This document shows positions 36,916 to 44,232 of a DNA stretch of 64,000 bases, piece after piece. The notes under the pieces are model-generated. The model was not told the origin of the DNA, made no database searches, and saw only the letters and a program-made list of their open reading frames with translations. This stretch comes from Asticcacaulis solisilvae. GTDB lineage: Bacteria > Pseudomonadota > Alphaproteobacteria > Caulobacterales > Caulobacteraceae. The first letter of the stretch is position 1; the number at the start of each line of letters is the position of its first letter. Where the stretch lies: assembly GCF_017875235.1 (NCBI RefSeq), contig NZ_JAGGMI010000002.1:310001-374000 (forward strand), read 5' to 3'. The position numbers and the translations under genes are program-made.

Positions 36916-37781
36916 TCCTTGGCACGGCGCGCTTCGAGACGCGCATGCAGGCTGGACGTATCCCAGCGGCTGCCGCCCATGGCCTGGACCTCGCTGTAGA
37001 ACTGGTCGACCAGGGCCGTTAGCGCCAGATGTGCGCCATTGTCGCGCGCCTCATCGAGCGCGATGCCGAGATCCTTGCGCATCCAGTCGACGGCGAAACC
37101 GAAGTCGTACTTGCCGTCGTTCATCGTGCCCCAGCGGTTGTTCATCTGCCAGGAGCCCGCGGCTCCGCCAGAGATCGCACCCAGCACCTTGTCGGGATCG
37201 AGGCCTGCGCTGCGCGTAAAATGCAGGGCTTCGGCGACGCCCTGGACGACGCCGGCAATGGCGATCTGGTTGGCCATCTTGGCGGTCTGGCCGGCGCCGG
37301 CCTCGCCGATATGGACGATGACCTTGGTATAGGGTGCCAGAAGCGCCTCCACCTCGGCAAAGCGGCTGTCAGAACCGCCGACCATGATGGCCAGTTGGCC
37401 ATTGACCGCGCCCGCCTGCCCGCCCGACACGGGTGCATCATAGAAATCGAAGCCTTTTGAAGCGCATAGCACCTCCAGTTCACGCGCCAGTTTGGCCGAG
37501 GTCGTGGTGTGATCGATGATCAAGGTGCCCGGCTTCAGATGCGGCAGCGCCTCCAAGACCGTCTCGCGCACATCCTGGTCGCGGCCGACGCACAGCAGAA
37601 GGACGTCGGCACCGGCGACCGCTTCGGCCACGCTGGCCGCTGCCACACCACCTGTCTCCTTCGCCCAGGCCTCGGTCTTTGCGAAGGTGCGGTTATAGCC
37701 GGTGACGCTGTGGCCTGCCTTGATGAGGTGGCCGGCCATCGGCCCGCCCATGATGCCAAGCCCGGCAAAACACAGTTTCAC
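36912..37781 (-). CDS. NAD(P)-dependent beta-hydroxyacid dehydrogenase (HIBADH family)
   Basis: A 289-residue oxidoreductase. FAGLGIMGGPMAGHLIKAG (4-22) is the Rossmann loop, IIDHTTTSAKLARE and FYDAPVSGGQAGA (about 116-128) form the substrate site, and the catalytic Lys lies in GQTAKMANQ. The family includes 3-hydroxyisobutyrate, tartronate semialdehyde and 6-phosphogluconate-type enzymes; the substrate cannot be told from sequence. It overlaps the upstream flavin reductase by 4 bp. Confidence 0.88.
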   Translation of the reverse strand: MKLCFAGLGIMGGPMAGHLIKAGHSVTGYNRTFAKTEAWAKETGGVAAASVAEAVAGADVLLLCVGRDQDVRETVLEALPHLKPGTLIIDHTTTSAKLARELEVLCASKGFDFYDAPVSGGQAGAVNGQLAIMVGGSDSRFAEVEALLAPYTKVIVHIGEAGAGQTAKMANQIAIAGVVQGVAEALHFTRSAGLDPDKVLGAISGGAAGSWQMNNRWGTMNDGKYDFGFAVDWMRKDLGIALDEARDNGAHLALTALVDQFYSEVQAMGGSRWDTSSLHARLEARRAKD

Positions 37782-38260
37782 GACGCGCTCCTGATTTCGC
37801 CGTAGCGGCCACGAAAGAAGGTCAGTCCTCCCTGCGCGTCGTCCTTGTCGAACGACGTCACCCGCCCGACAATGACCAGGTGGTCGCCGACAGTCCGCGT
37901 TTCATAGGTTTCGCACGCCAGGAAACCCAGCACATTGTTCAGGCGTAACGGATGCAGTGCGCTGACCAGCCCTTCCTCTGGCAGGATATGGGCATTGAAG
38001 CGCGCGAACCGCTGCGACAGGTCCTGCTGGCCGCCCGACAGGATGTTGATGCCGAAAGCCGGCGCGTCGGCATAAACGCCGTAACGATGCGCCTTGTTGT
38101 CCAGGCACCACTGCACCAGTGGCGGATCGAGCGAGACCGAAGAAAAGGAATTGGCGGTCATGCCCAGCACATGGCCGTCGACATGGTCGGGATCGGGCAC
38201 GGTGATGACGCAGACGCCAGTGGCAAATCCGCCAAGGGTGTGTCGGTAGGTCTTGTCCAT
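37778..38260 (-). CDS. Flavin reductase family protein
   Basis: FMN-binding split-barrel protein of 160 residues; such enzymes supply reduced flavin to monooxygenases. RHTLGGFATGVCVITV, MTANSFSSVSLDPPLVQWCL and FGINILS are the family core. ATG 38260 (MDKTYRH) has GGGAG four bases upstream; earlier in-frame starts lie in a repeat element. It overlaps the dehydrogenase at 36912 by 4 bp (ATGA), so the two are coupled, but no monooxygenase partner is nearby. Confidence 0.85.
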   Translation of the reverse strand: MDKTYRHTLGGFATGVCVITVPDPDHVDGHVLGMTANSFSSVSLDPPLVQWCLDNKAHRYGVYADAPAFGINILSGGQQDLSQRFARFNAHILPEEGLVSALHPLRLNNVLGFLACETYETRTVGDHLVIVGRVTSFDKDDAQGGLTFFRGRYGEIRSAS

Positions 38261-38274
38261 CAGTCTCCCGGCCA

Positions 38275-38353
38275 TGAGCGATATGGCGAAACGAAGTTCG
38301 GCGCAGCCAAAAGTGTCAGCGGTTTTCGCCGAGATATCGCGCCAAAGCAAGAT
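38275..38353. repeat. Intergenic repeat, copy C (mosaic)
   Basis: Outer stem GCGATATGGCGAAA with TTTTCGCCGAGATATCGC. This is the first hairpin of copies A/B with the inner pairs exchanged on both sides. The loop holds AAAAGTGTCAGCGG and an extra CGGCGCAGCC segment shared with copy D. The GAGCATGATG palindrome is missing. It lies upstream of the flavin reductase gene. Confidence 0.65.
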
Positions 38354-38506
38354 GTCGTTCTTACGCAATTCGCCTGCAAAAGCAAAGCCAAAGCCGCAAC
38401 CGTATCCTCGGCAAAAAATAGGACCGGACCGCGCCGCTTCAATGGCCTGTTAATGTTAATCAGCGAAAGATGAAGACCTGAATTTCTCTTCCAGTACAGG
38501 TCCCGC

Positions 38507-39406
38507 ATGGCGAGCCGCGACGCCCCCGTAGTCATCAAGAAGGTCAAGAAGGTTGTCGGTGGAGGCCACCACGGCGGCGCCTGGAAAGTCGCCTATGCCG
38601 ACTTCGTGACCGCCATGATGGCCTTCTTCCTGCTGATGTGGCTGATCAATACGACCTCCCCTGAACAAAAGCGTGGCGTGGCCGACTATTTCGCGCCCGC
38701 CAACGTGTCGCAATCGACCTCAGGTTCCGGCGGCATCCTGGGCGGCAATGCCCTGGGCGAAGACGGCAACAAGAACGAAGGCACCATGTCCTTCATCGAG
38801 CAGATGGCGCCCAAGCCGCCCGAAACCCAGGACCGCGACGGCAAGACGACCGAGAGCGCCGCCAAGGGGTCCGCCGCAGATTCCGAGACCGACGCCCAGA
38901 AGCAGGAACAGCAGAACTTCCAGAGCGCGGCCGAATCGCTGCGCCAGGCCCTGCAGGACATGCCCGAACTGGCCGAGCTGTCTAAGAACATCCTCGTCGA
39001 CCAGACGCCGGAAGGCCTGCGCGTCCAGTTGATCGATCAGGAAGGCCGCTCGATGTTCAATTCGAACTCGGCCGAGCCCAATGACCGCGCCAAGGTGCTG
39101 CTGCGCGCCGTCGCCAAGGTCGTCAACAACCTGCCCAACCGCATCTCGATTACCGGCCACACCTCGGGAACCGCCGGTCAGGCCGAACAGAATCCGCGCG
39201 ACTGGCGGCTGTCGGCCGACCGCGCCGATGCTTCGCGCGCCGTCCTTCAGGCCGCCGGCGTTGACCAGGACCGCATCGCCCAGGTGTCGGGGAAGGCCGC
39301 CAAGGAGCCGCTCTATCCAGACGATCCATCGCTGGCCGGCAACCGCCGCATCGCCATCGTCCTCTTACGCGAAGCCCCGGTTTTGCCGCAGAATCCAAAT
39401 ATGTAG
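38507..39406 (+). CDS. motB: Flagellar motor stator protein MotB
   Basis: Stator subunit that, with MotA, conducts protons and anchors to peptidoglycan. In 299 residues the single TM helix (about 29-47) carries the proton-binding Asp in AYADFVTAMMAFFLLMWL, a plug and Gln/Lys-rich linker follow, and the C-terminal OmpA-like domain (about 180-290) has ITGHTSGT and NRRIAIVLL for peptidoglycan binding. motA is not adjacent; motB stands alone here, as in Caulobacter. Confidence 0.95.
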   Translation: MASRDAPVVIKKVKKVVGGGHHGGAWKVAYADFVTAMMAFFLLMWLINTTSPEQKRGVADYFAPANVSQSTSGSGGILGGNALGEDGNKNEGTMSFIEQMAPKPPETQDRDGKTTESAAKGSAADSETDAQKQEQQNFQSAAESLRQALQDMPELAELSKNILVDQTPEGLRVQLIDQEGRSMFNSNSAEPNDRAKVLLRAVAKVVNNLPNRISITGHTSGTAGQAEQNPRDWRLSADRADASRAVLQAAGVDQDRIAQVSGKAAKEPLYPDDPSLAGNRRIAIVLLREAPVLPQNPNM

Positions 39407-39501
39407 GTAATCACGCGGTTGCAGCCCCTTGACGGCGCGTAGATTGCAAGCACACTTATGATAAGGGGCGAGTCCGGTTTCATGCAGGTCGCGGCGTTTC
39501 A

Positions 39502-40233
39502 ATGAGTGAGCATTTTCCAGGGCGCAAGCTCAGATATTACCTGACCATCCCCGGTCCCTGCCCCTATCTGGCGGGACAGGAGGAGCGTAAGGTATTCGTA
39601 CACCTGCCGCCGCTTGAGGCCATCGGCGTCAACGACCAGTTGTCCGCCATCGGTTTCCGCCGCTCCCAGAACATCGCCTACCGGCCCGCCTGCCAGAACT
39701 GCCGCGCCTGCCAGTCGGTGCGCATCCCGGTCAAGCGCTACGTACCGTCGAAGTCCGACAAGCGCGTCCTCAAGGCGAACAAGGACCTGACCAAGGCTTT
39801 CGTCGAGGCCGAGGCCAGCCGCGAACAGTTCGACCTGCTGCAGAAGTACCTGAAGACGCGCCACCCCGACGGCGGCATGATCGACATGACATGGCCGGAC
39901 CTGGTTGCCATGATCGAAGACACCCTGGTCCGCACCCACCTGATCGAATACCGGCTGGACGGCCGCCTGGTGGCCTGCGTCCTGGTCGATGCGCTGAACG
40001 ACGGCCTGTCGCTGGTCTACAGCTTCTATGATCCGGAACTCAGCGGCCGTTCGCTGGGGCGCTTCATCATCCTCGACCATATCGACCAGGCCAACCGCGC
40101 CGGCTACGACTATGTCTATCTGGGCTATTGGGTCAAGGACAGCCCGAAGATGGACTACAAGGCGCGCTACCAGCCGCTGGAAGCCCTGACCGACTTCGGC
40201 TGGCAGGAGATCAATCCGTTTGGCGAGACCTGA
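39502..40233 (+). CDS. bpt: Aspartate/glutamate leucyltransferase
   Basis: N-end-rule enzyme that adds Leu to proteins starting with Asp or Glu, marking them for ClpS/ClpAP. The 243 residues start with PGPCPYLAGQEERKVF, then GFRRSQNIAYRPACQNCRACQSVRIPV, the Cys-rich ATE motif, and end with YLGYWVKDSPKMDYKARYQPLE. This is the bacterial Bpt layout of ATE1-like transferases. No neighbour in the pathway is seen. Confidence 0.93.
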   Translation: MSEHFPGRKLRYYLTIPGPCPYLAGQEERKVFVHLPPLEAIGVNDQLSAIGFRRSQNIAYRPACQNCRACQSVRIPVKRYVPSKSDKRVLKANKDLTKAFVEAEASREQFDLLQKYLKTRHPDGGMIDMTWPDLVAMIEDTLVRTHLIEYRLDGRLVACVLVDALNDGLSLVYSFYDPELSGRSLGRFIILDHIDQANRAGYDYVYLGYWVKDSPKMDYKARYQPLEALTDFGWQEINPFGET

Positions 40234-40269
40234 CCGCGCCGCTTCCCGAATAGCGGCCATAGCCACCTT

Positions 40270-40286
40270 GTCCCGCATAGCGGGAC
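40270..40286. other. Short perfect hairpin behind bpt
   Basis: GTCCCGC and GCGGGAC pair around ATA. No T run follows on either strand, so termination is uncertain. Confidence 0.35.
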
Positions 40287-40411
40287 GATAGCCAAGCCCT
40301 TATATTTCAAGGATGAAATATTATTTATTTTGCTCTGTCGTCAGACGGATGATGCAGGTGCGTGCGTTACACTTCCATAACACGCCACATTCCGTATCAA
40401 GGTTATCATTC

Positions 40412-42898
40412 ATGCTCCAGCGTCCCGCCCGTCGTTCTTCTCCCGCACGCCGGACCTTGCGCCTAAGCGCCAGCGCCGCGTCATTGGGACTGGCCTTGCT
40501 GGCGCTTCCGGCACTGGCCCAGACGCAGGCCCCGGCGTCGCCTGAACAGCCGAAGCCGCAGACGCAAACCCAAACCCAGCAACAGGCGCCCACCCAGGCC
40601 CAGCAGACCTCCCCGCAACAGGCGCCGGCGGCCGGCACGCCGGAAGAGGCAGGAACAGCCCAAGGCGATACACAGAGCGGCGCTGTGACGATCACGGCGC
40701 AAAAGCCCCTTGTGCAGCGCAAGACCGATCGCGACGTTTATGACGTCAAGCAGGATCCGACCGCCGCCACCGGCAATGCCGCCGACGTCCTCAATAATGT
40801 GCCCGGCGTGACGGTCGATCCCGATGGGTCGGTGCAGCTTCGTGGCAGCAACAGCCCGCAGATCTACATCAACGGCAAGCCGTCCGCCCTGACCCAGGGC
40901 GACAATCGCGCGGCAACGCTGCAAGGCCTGTCGGGCGACGATATCGACAGCGTTGAAACGATCACCAGCCCCGGCGCTGCCTTCAGCTCCGACACCGGCG
41001 GCGGGATTATCAATATCGTCCTGAAGCGCGGCCGCGCGCTCAACCCGCAGACGACGCTTAGGGTCAATGCCGGCGTCGAGGGCCAGGGCGGCGTCTCGTT
41101 CAGCACGGGCAAGACGATCGGCAAGCTCACGCTCAACGGCAGCGCCAACGTCAATCGCGGCGGCGGCTGGGGCGGCGGTGGCGGTGGGGGCGGTGGTTTC
41201 GGCGGCGCCGGCAGCCTCAAGAGCAAGTCCGAGACGGTGCGTCAGCGCCTTGATCCGGTAACGGGCGATGTCATCGGTGAAAACCGCCAGAACAATGTCG
41301 GCAAGAGCGTCGGCGAAGGCCTGAACCTGAACCTGAACGCCGAATACGCGCTGACCGACAACGATACCCTCCAGGCCCAGGGCACGTTCATGAGCCGCGA
41401 TACGATGGGTTACAGCATCGAGGATGCGACCTCCTACGACGCCGCGGGCAACCTCCAATCCGACAGCTCGCGTATTGGTGACCGCAACGGCGAGTCCGAA
41501 AATTCAAGTTTCGCGGTGCTTTATAATCACCGCGGCGAAGTCGGCACGTCGGAAGACTTCAAGATGCAATACCGCCGCAGTACGTCGACCCGCAATGACC
41601 GGTCGGATTATCGCCGTGTGAACCGCTTGCCCACGGCGTCCGAAACCGCCTATGCCACCGAGCGCCGGTCGGACACGACCAACGACGGTTTCAGTGGCGA
41701 CTACACCCATCCAATCGGTGAAACGCGGCAGATTCAGCTGGGCTGGGACCTGACCAATCAGGACAGCGAACAGTACAGCTATCAGTCGCTGGAACACGCC
41801 CTCGGCGCGCCGGAACTGCCGAACCCGCAACGCGTCAGCCAGTTCAACACCAAGCAGCAGACGGGCGCGGCCTACTTTGTTTACGAGCAGCGCTTCGGAA
41901 AGCTGTCGCTGTCGGGTGGACTTCGCTACGAAAACTTCCACCAGGAACTGTATTCGGTCCAGCCCTTCACCGGCAATCCCGGCGCCGAGTCGGAGCAGAC
42001 CTACGTCACGTGGAGCCCCAACGCCAACTTCCTCTATCGCCTCGACGAGGATTCGAGCTTCAAGGGCGCTTACAGCCGCCGCCTGAACCGGCCGAACGCA
42101 AATGCTCTGAACCCGCTGATTGTCTACAACGACGCCCAAAACGTCAGTTCAGGTAACGCCAACCTGCGCCCGGAAACGGTCGACCGCTATGAGCTGACCT
42201 ATCAGAACGACCGCCGCAATGCCCTGAACGGCCAGTTGCAGCTGTCCTATGTCGAAACCCAGGACACGGTCGTCCTGGTCAACAGCTTCCTGCCCGGCCA
42301 GCCCGACGTGCTGTTGACGACCTATGACAATGCCGGTTCCTCAAAGGTGGCCGGCGTGTCGCTGGAACTGAACCGCGACAACATCATCAAGGGTCTGAAC
42401 GCCGGTTTCGAGATCGACTACAACTATTCGGAGATCAACGGCGTCGATCGGGTGACCGGGCAACCCACTGTGCGCAAGGGCCCGAATTCGCGCGGCCGCC
42501 TCAATGTTCGCTACCGCCCGAACGACAAAGACTTTTACATGATTTTCGTGCGCTACAACGGCAAGCGCGTCGATTCCCAAGGCTATACAACGGGTACGAC
42601 ATCGCTGAACGCCAACTATCAGCGCCAGATCATTCCACGCAAACTGACCTTCAACATCAATCTTCAGAACATCCTGAGCAGCCAGGGACGCAAGCGCGTC
42701 ACCAGCAGCAGCGCCTTCTACCAGGTCAACGAAACTTTCGACACCGGTCCTGCGATCGGCATTGCCCTGTCCTATACGTTTGGGACGCCGCGCAACAGCC
42801 AGAACCAGGATGGCCAGCGCTGGCGGCGTGGACAAGGTGGTCCAGGCGGCCCTGGTGGCCCAGGCGGCTTCTCCGGTGGCCCCGGCGGCGGCTTCTAG
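40412..42898 (+). CDS. TonB-dependent receptor with Gly-rich tail
   Basis: An 828-residue outer-membrane receptor. ATG 40412 (MLQRPARRSSPARRTLRLSA) leads into a signal peptide cleaved after ALA; AAGG lies nine bases upstream. A Gln/Thr/Pro-rich stretch (about 40-85) precedes the plug (KTDRDVYDVKQD, ADVLNNVPGVTVDPDGSVQLRGSNSPQIYINGKPS). The barrel ends in an unusual Gly/Pro tail (GGPGGPGGPGGFSGGPGGGF), and a run of Gly interrupts the barrel near residue 255. The Plug with 'IYINGKP' suits the carboxypeptidase-regulated OMP_b-brl_3 group. Substrate unknown. Its stop lies in repeat copy B. Confidence 0.88.
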   Translation: MLQRPARRSSPARRTLRLSASAASLGLALLALPALAQTQAPASPEQPKPQTQTQTQQQAPTQAQQTSPQQAPAAGTPEEAGTAQGDTQSGAVTITAQKPLVQRKTDRDVYDVKQDPTAATGNAADVLNNVPGVTVDPDGSVQLRGSNSPQIYINGKPSALTQGDNRAATLQGLSGDDIDSVETITSPGAAFSSDTGGGIINIVLKRGRALNPQTTLRVNAGVEGQGGVSFSTGKTIGKLTLNGSANVNRGGGWGGGGGGGGGFGGAGSLKSKSETVRQRLDPVTGDVIGENRQNNVGKSVGEGLNLNLNAEYALTDNDTLQAQGTFMSRDTMGYSIEDATSYDAAGNLQSDSSRIGDRNGESENSSFAVLYNHRGEVGTSEDFKMQYRRSTSTRNDRSDYRRVNRLPTASETAYATERRSDTTNDGFSGDYTHPIGETRQIQLGWDLTNQDSEQYSYQSLEHALGAPELPNPQRVSQFNTKQQTGAAYFVYEQRFGKLSLSGGLRYENFHQELYSVQPFTGNPGAESEQTYVTWSPNANFLYRLDEDSSFKGAYSRRLNRPNANALNPLIVYNDAQNVSSGNANLRPETVDRYELTYQNDRRNALNGQLQLSYVETQDTVVLVNSFLPGQPDVLLTTYDNAGSSKVAGVSLELNRDNIIKGLNAGFEIDYNYSEINGVDRVTGQPTVRKGPNSRGRLNVRYRPNDKDFYMIFVRYNGKRVDSQGYTTGTTSLNANYQRQIIPRKLTFNINLQNILSSQGRKRVTSSSAFYQVNETFDTGPAIGIALSYTFGTPRNSQNQDGQRWRRGQGGPGGPGGPGGFSGGPGGGF

Positions 42899-42998
42899 AG
42901 CATGATGCGTTTAAGTCGAACCGTCATCATGCTCTAGGTTTTTGTTTTGTCGCGATATTCAGCCAAAAACCGCTGCACACATTTTGGCATATCGCTCT
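42897..42998 (-). repeat. Two-hairpin intergenic repeat, copy B
   Basis: Reverse-complement match to copy A: AGAGCATGATG pairs with CATCATGCTCT, then AATATCGCGA, GCGGTTTTTGGC and GCGATATGCCAAAA on the minus strand. It occupies the entire gap between the convergent receptor and MFS genes, touching both stops, and probably works as their terminator. Confidence 0.8.
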
Positions 42999-44184
42999 AA
43001 GTTCTGGACTGTAAAAAGACATGGCTCTGGCGGGCGAGGTAAAGACCGATGCCTAAGGATACCAGGGCCATGCCGATCAACATCAGCAGAAGCATCATCA
43101 CGCCGAACTGCGCCAACAGTCCGGCGGCGGCAAACGGTGCGGCCGCCTGGACGACCGAACCCAGGCGGCGGATGCGGCCCATCAAGGGCGGATAGCGCTC
43201 AGGGCCGAAAATGGCCAGTGGGACCGTGCCCGAGGTAATCGAGACGATGCCGACACCCGCGCCGTAAAGCACGAGCGCGGGAATGCTTAGGCCAGATGCG
43301 GCCGCGATCATGACAATTCCCACGGTCAGGGCGGCAATACCCGCCAGCATGGAGGCGTAAGGCGGCCAGCGCCGCCCAAGCGTCAGGTCCAGCATGCGCG
43401 CGCAGACCTGCGACGGCCCGACCATGGCGCTTAAGGCGACCGCATCGCTCATGCTCAGGCCTCGCCCGGTCAGGACGGCGTGCATATGCACCGATATGAC
43501 GGATACCAGCGCCATCTCCAGCGTCACCACGGTCGCCAGCGCCATGTAGATCCGCGCCTCGATCCCTTCCACCCGGACGGCGGCATGAGGACGGCGCGCG
43601 ACGGATGCCGCATCGGCGGGTCTGGGCACGGCAAACAGATAGAGCGGCAGGCAGACGGCCAGGTGAATGCCGGCGAAGATCAGGCAGGTCGTCCGCCAGC
43701 CGAATTGGACTTCGAGAAAATGGCTGAGCGGCCAGAAGGTCGTGCTGGCGAACCCGCCCCACAGGGCGATCTGGATGATGGCGGACCGTCCCGTCGCACC
43801 GAAAAGGCGTCCGGCCGTGCCAAACGCCGCGTCATAAAGACCGCTGCCCATGGCCAGGCCCATGACGCCCCAGGCGATGACATACATGACCAGGTTCTGC
43901 GACAGCGCGATGAGGAAGAGACCAACGGCGAACAAGACGGCGCTCAAGGACAGGACGAGCCGCCCCTGCCCCGCCCCGATAAAGCGTCCGGCCTGCGCCG
44001 AAACGGTGGCCGAGACGAGCGTGCCGATCGAAAAGCCGCTGATAACCCAGGCGAAATTCCAGCCGGTATCGGCCACGATCGGCTTCGACAAGGCCGTCAG
44101 CAAGTAAAGCGAGGTGCCGAAGGCAATGAGTTGGCCCGTGCCGAGCGCCGATACGATCCTGAGCCTGCGCCAATCCACCTGCAT
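42997..44184 (-). CDS. Major facilitator superfamily transporter
   Basis: A 395-residue carrier with 12 predicted TM helices in two halves. FSIGTLVSATVSAQAGRFIGAGQGR is the loop 2-3 motif in altered form. ATG 44184 has AAGGAG six bases upstream; the frame is open 15 codons further. The first helix GTGQLIAFGTSLYLLTALSKPIVADTGWNFAWVISGFS-type sequence is like OxlT/NreB-like family members. Substrate unknown. Confidence 0.87.
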   Translation of the reverse strand: MQVDWRRLRIVSALGTGQLIAFGTSLYLLTALSKPIVADTGWNFAWVISGFSIGTLVSATVSAQAGRFIGAGQGRLVLSLSAVLFAVGLFLIALSQNLVMYVIAWGVMGLAMGSGLYDAAFGTAGRLFGATGRSAIIQIALWGGFASTTFWPLSHFLEVQFGWRTTCLIFAGIHLAVCLPLYLFAVPRPADAASVARRPHAAVRVEGIEARIYMALATVVTLEMALVSVISVHMHAVLTGRGLSMSDAVALSAMVGPSQVCARMLDLTLGRRWPPYASMLAGIAALTVGIVMIAAASGLSIPALVLYGAGVGIVSITSGTVPLAIFGPERYPPLMGRIRRLGSVVQAAAPFAAAGLLAQFGVMMLLLMLIGMALVSLGIGLYLARQSHVFLQSRT

Positions 44185-44232
44185 CGTCCGCTCCTTTCGC
44201 TTTCCCGTGCGATGGAGCGGAGGCTCCACCGG

